64,000 nucleotides of DNA. Origin: Ruegeria sp. THAF33. Lineage in GTDB: Bacteria; Pseudomonadota; Alphaproteobacteria; Rhodobacterales; Rhodobacteraceae. The DNA lies in the NCBI RefSeq assembly GCF_009363615.1, contig NZ_CP045384.1, positions 3,389,501 to 3,453,500 of the forward strand, written 5' to 3'. The notes beneath the pieces were generated by a model. The model was not told where the DNA came from, ran no database searches, and saw only the letters and a program-made list of their open reading frames with translations. Shown here one piece after another: positions 60,879 to 64,000 of the stretch (the stretch's first letter is position 1; each line of letters opens with the position of its first letter). The translations under genes and the position numbers were made by a program.

Positions 60879-62408
60879 TCAGCTGAGCGCGTTGATCAGC
60901 AAGACCAGCGCCGCACCTGCTGCGGCGCCGATCGTGGCGGGCAGAGCAAAGGACCAAAAGGTGGGCGTCTGCGGTTCGTCCTTCTGGGTCTGCGCGATCA
61001 GTGCGTTTTCGACCAGTGCCGGCAGACGTGGGCCGAAGCGGGCCAGCACCATTGCGGTTTTCCCAAAATCACGCAGGGCCGCCCGGGGGCCGATGGACTG
61101 TTTGATGTAGTCTTCGACCACGGGTCGGGCGACTTCCCAGATGTTCATATGAGGGTCGAGTGAGCGCGCAACGCCTTCGACGACAACCATGGTGCGTTGC
61201 AGCAGGATCAGCTCGGTACGTGTTTCCATCCCGAACCGTTCGGTCACTTCGAACAGATAGCTCAGCAACCGCCCCATGGAAATATGCGTGGCGTCCATGC
61301 CGAAGATCGGCTCGCCCACGGCACGCAGAGCGCGGGCAAACTCGTCCACGTCCTGGTTGGCGGGAACATAGCCGGCTTCGAAATGCACCTCGGCCACGCG
61401 TTTGTAATCGCGGCGGATGAAACCGAACAGGATTTCAGCATAGACCCGGCGCGTGTATTCATCGATATGCCCCATGATGCCGTAATCATAGGCTATGATG
61501 TCTCCGTTCGCGGCCACCTTCAGGTTGCCCTGGTGCATGTCGGCGTGGAAAAAGCCGTCGCGCAGGGCATGGAGAAGGAACAGGCGCAGGACACGTTCGG
61601 CCAGATCATTGCGGTTGTGACCTGCGGCATCCAGAGCATCATTGTCACCCAGCGCGATCCCGTCCGCCCAGCTGAGCGTCATGACGCGCCGCGCGGACAG
61701 CGACCATACAACGGGGGGCAGCCAGAAGCCGGTGTCGTCCTTGGTGTTGGCGGCATATTCGGAGGCTGCCGCGCTTTCCAGACGCAGATCCAGTTCGCCG
61801 CGCACGACACCGTCGAAATGCTCGATCACCTCCACCGGTCGCAGACGGCGCGCGCCGGGGGCGAAGAGCTGGACGATCCGGGCGGCGAAATAGAACGCAT
61901 CGACATCTTTGCGGAACGCGCGTTCGATCCCCGGACGCAGGACTTTCACCGCAACATCCTCGCCCGTGCTTGTCAGCTTGGCCTTGTGAACCTGCGCAAT
62001 CGAGGCTGCGGCAATCGGTTCGCTGAATTCGCTGAACATGTCCGAGATCGGCTGACCCAGTTCTTTCTCGACTTCGGCCATCGCGTCGGCTTTGGAGAAA
62101 GGGGGCAGTTTGTCTTGCAGAACGCGCAGTTGCTCGGCCAGTTCATTTCCGACGACGTCAGGGCGGGTCGAGAGCACTTGGCCGAATTTGATATAGGCGG
62201 GGCCAAGCGCCGTCAGGGCGCGCGTGGCCGGTGGCATGCCGGGATCGCCTTTGTAGCCAAGCCATTGAAAGGGTTTGCCCAATGCGTGGGCCAGAATGCG
62301 AACGGCGCGCGGGGCTTCGAACGCATCCAGTACCACGTTCATGGCGCCTGTGCGCTCGAGCGTGGCGCCTGTGCGGATCAGGCGGATGATGTTATGGGGA
62401 CCACGCAT
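60879..62408 (-). CDS. ubiB: Ubiquinone biosynthesis protein UbiB (ABC1/ADCK kinase-like)
   Basis: The 509-residue protein has the UbiB KxGQ region LGPAYIKFGQVLSTRPD. The atypical kinase core includes AAASIAQVHKA (Ala-rich loop), VAVKVLRPG, FHADMHQGNLKV and YDYGIMG. Two C-terminal hydrophobic segments (WSFALPATIGAAAGAALVLLINAL) act as a membrane anchor. It supports ubiquinone synthesis, perhaps by handling lipid precursors. It starts 3 bases after the ubiE stop. Confidence 0.96.
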   Translation of the reverse strand: MRGPHNIIRLIRTGATLERTGAMNVVLDAFEAPRAVRILAHALGKPFQWLGYKGDPGMPPATRALTALGPAYIKFGQVLSTRPDVVGNELAEQLRVLQDKLPPFSKADAMAEVEKELGQPISDMFSEFSEPIAAASIAQVHKAKLTSTGEDVAVKVLRPGIERAFRKDVDAFYFAARIVQLFAPGARRLRPVEVIEHFDGVVRGELDLRLESAAASEYAANTKDDTGFWLPPVVWSLSARRVMTLSWADGIALGDNDALDAAGHNRNDLAERVLRLFLLHALRDGFFHADMHQGNLKVAANGDIIAYDYGIMGHIDEYTRRVYAEILFGFIRRDYKRVAEVHFEAGYVPANQDVDEFARALRAVGEPIFGMDATHISMGRLLSYLFEVTERFGMETRTELILLQRTMVVVEGVARSLDPHMNIWEVARPVVEDYIKQSIGPRAALRDFGKTAMVLARFGPRLPALVENALIAQTQKDEPQTPTFWSFALPATIGAAAGAALVLLINALS

Positions 62409-62411
62409 GTG

Positions 62412-63164
62412 TCAGATCTTCCAGCCGGAATGCAGCGCGGCGATACCCATGCTCAGGTTCCGGTATTTGGCGTTTTCGAAACCTGCTGTGCGAACCATGT
62501 TCAGGAACGTCTCCTGATCGGGGAACTTTCGGATCGATTCGACCAGGTACTGATAGCTGTCATAGTCATTGGCGATCAGTTTTCCCATGCGCGGGATGAC
62601 GTTGAAGCTGTAAAGGTCATAGAGCTTCTGCAGCCCCTCATTGGGCAGCTGGCTGAATTCCAGCACCATAAGACGGCCGCCGGGTTTCAGCACGCGGCAA
62701 GCCTCGTTCAAAGCTTCTTGCGGGCGGGTGACGTTCCGAATGCCGAACGAGATCGTGTAGACATCGAATGTATTGTCTTCGAAGGGCAGGGCCATGGCAT
62801 CGCCCACGACCCAGTTCAGGCTGTCCGACATCTGATCTGCCTCGGCACGTTGCCGCCCTTCGATCAGCATCGGCTCGGTCAGGTCCAGCACCGTGGCGTG
62901 GCCGTGACCCGCGCGCTTGAGGAACCTGAACGAGATGTCGCCCGTACCGCCTGCCACGTCCAACAGCCGCTGGCCGGGGCGTGGCGCCAGCCAGTCCATC
63001 ATTGCGTCCTTCCAGACCCGGTGGATGCCCATCGACATGACGTCGTTCATCACGTCATATTTCGAGGCAACCGAGTTGAAAACGCCTTGCACGCGCCCGG
63101 CCTTTTCGGCCTCGGGGACGGTTTCGAAACCGAAATGAGTGGTCTTGTCGATGTTGTCGGACAT
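62412..63164 (-). CDS. ubiE: Ubiquinone/menaquinone C-methyltransferase UbiE
   Basis: The 250-residue methyltransferase has the UbiE signatures [57 protein letters not shown] and [24 protein letters not shown]. It C-methylates the quinone ring. It forms the conserved alphaproteobacterial ubiE-ubiB pair and is divergent from mutM across 86 bases. Confidence 0.97.
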   Translation of the reverse strand: MSDNIDKTTHFGFETVPEAEKAGRVQGVFNSVASKYDVMNDVMSMGIHRVWKDAMMDWLAPRPGQRLLDVAGGTGDISFRFLKRAGHGHATVLDLTEPMLIEGRQRAEADQMSDSLNWVVGDAMALPFEDNTFDVYTISFGIRNVTRPQEALNEACRVLKPGGRLMVLEFSQLPNEGLQKLYDLYSFNVIPRMGKLIANDYDSYQYLVESIRKFPDQETFLNMVRTAGFENAKYRNLSMGIAALHSGWKI

Positions 63165-63250
63165 TTGCCTTGCCGTTTGTCGAATTTCGCCTCTGTTATA
63201 GGGCCAAGAGAGGCGGGCACAATGCGGCCCTTTGAATTAGGAGCCCTGTA

Positions 63251-64000
63251 ATGCCCGAATTGCCTGAGGTCGAGACAGTAAGACGCGGCCTGAGTCCTGC
63301 CATGGAAGGGGTCGTGATCGAACGGGCTGATGTGAACCGCCCCGATCTGCGCTGGCCGTTCCCCGAACGTATGGCCGAACGGCTGACCGGGCAGCGGGTG
63401 GAGCGGCTGCGGCGGCGGTCGAAATACATTCTGGCGGATCTCAGCAGCGGTGAGACGCTGTTGATCCATCTGGGTATGTCGGGGCGGATGACGGTGTCGG
63501 GTGATCCGTTGGGGCAATTCGTCCATGACCATCCCGCCGTGCAAAAACATGACCATGTGGTCTTTCATATGGCCAACGGCGCGCGCATCACCTTCAACGA
63601 TCCCCGCCGGTTTGGCGCGATGGACCTGTTGCAAACGTCCAGCGCCGAAGATCACAAGCTGCTGTCGGTTCTGGGGCCTGAACCCTTGGGCAACGATTTT
63701 CACGACCAGCACCTGATCAGGGCGTTCAAAGGCAAGAACACCCCTGTCAAATCCGCCCTGCTGGATCAGGGAATCGTTGCCGGTCTGGGCAATATCTATG
63801 TTTGCGAAGCTCTTTATCGCGGCCGAGTGTCGCCACGTCGCAAAGCCGGACAGATTTCCGCGCCCCGCGTGGCGGCGCTTGTTCCGATCATCCGGCAGGT
63901 GTTGCAGGACGCTATCGAAGCCGGTGGGTCTTCGCTGCGGGATTTCCGCCAAGCCGATGGAGAACTTGGATATTTTCAGCACAAGTTTGATGTCTACGGC
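63251..64000 (+). CDS. mutM: Formamidopyrimidine-DNA glycosylase MutM, 5' part (runs off the window)
   Basis: The open frame from the ATG at 63251 continues past the end, so 250 residues are seen. The start [17 protein letters not shown] supplies the catalytic Pro/Glu of Fpg. [25 protein letters not shown] and [23 protein letters not shown] (helix-two-turn-helix region) follow. The C-terminal zinc finger lies beyond the edge. It removes 8-oxoguanine. Its position divergent from ubiE is conserved in alphaproteobacteria. Confidence 0.97.
   Translation, partial: MPELPEVETVRRGLSPAMEGVVIERADVNRPDLRWPFPERMAERLTGQRVERLRRRSKYILADLSSGETLLIHLGMSGRMTVSGDPLGQFVHDHPAVQKHDHVVFHMANGARITFNDPRRFGAMDLLQTSSAEDHKLLSVLGPEPLGNDFHDQHLIRAFKGKNTPVKSALLDQGIVAGLGNIYVCEALYRGRVSPRRKAGQISAPRVAALVPIIRQVLQDAIEAGGSSLRDFRQADGELGYFQHKFDVYG

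Noticed and set aside
61197..63251. A 684-codon open frame antisense to ubiB and ubiE
   Set aside because: It spans two well-supported genes and their junction, so it is a composition artefact.

Overview
The window is chromosomal DNA of a marine-type Rhodobacteraceae (Roseobacter clade, Ruegeria-like) alphaproteobacterium. This is inferred from family-typical gene neighbourhoods: kdsD-lptC-lptA-lptB-hpf-ptsN, ubiB-ubiE-mutM, rimP-nusA-ylxR-infB, a Rhodobacterales-type flagellar block and a DUF1523 membrane protein. High-GC codon use and the recurrent 'GAGGATATTTGTGGCCAGATGAAG'-like intergenic element agree. I see no rRNA, tRNA, CRISPR array, insertion sequence or prophage.

Layout. 1-1538: end of the glycolate oxidase operon (glcE tail, glcF). 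1658-3261: two overlapping paralogous secreted trypsin-like proteases. 3291-3852: a small heat-shock gene behind a ROSE-like RNA thermometer, then a strong terminator. 3997-6222: a class III nucleotide cyclase fused to TolB-like, TPR and HEAT-like regions. 6332-7807 (minus): succinate-semialdehyde dehydrogenase. 8092-15656: an eight-gene co-directional cluster (coiled-coil protein, small membrane protein, unknown soluble protein, AAA ATPase, AT-rich gene with a HEPN-like motif, unknown 445-aa protein, two membrane proteins). This is the least explained part and my main candidate for an undescribed system.

15711-32644 is a flagellar gene block: flgI-flgL-flgK-flgE-motB-fliI (minus), flgB-flgC-fliE-fliQ-flgF-flgG-flgA-flgH-fliL (plus), and a FliJ-like gene-flhB-fliR-flhA-lytic transglycosylase (minus). 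It encodes rod, hook, junction proteins, P- and L-rings, export gate and ATPase, and a stator subunit. fliF, fliG, fliM, fliN, fliP, motA and flagellin must lie elsewhere. A perfect TTAA-N7-TTAA CtrA-type box lies upstream of motB.

32718-34811: an Lrp regulator, an NreB-like metal exporter with a His-rich tail and its CsoR/RcnR-family repressor, with an inverted-repeat operator candidate at the repressor start. 34913-39696: RNase D, then LPS/Kdo genes (kdsD, lptCAB), hibernation factor and PTS-Ntr IIA. 39752-41358: CAP-domain lipoprotein, Tat-exported L,D-transpeptidase and a tiny membrane protein. 41431-48286: ferrochelatase, methyltransferase, ComF, glutaredoxin, nitrilase-family amidase, MarR, UbiG, proline iminopeptidase and a half-length peptide-binding protein. 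48447-53785: translation/transcription operon rimP-nusA-ylxR-infB. 53854-55569: tryptophan-to-kynurenine genes. 55634-59490: threonine catabolism (tdh, a cysteine-synthase-like gene, kbl) with an XRE-cupin regulator and an operator-like dyad. 59607-64000: acetyl-CoA acetyltransferase, ubiB, ubiE and the 5' part of mutM.

Many neighbouring genes overlap by 4 bases (ATGA or GTGA), pointing to translational coupling in compact operons.
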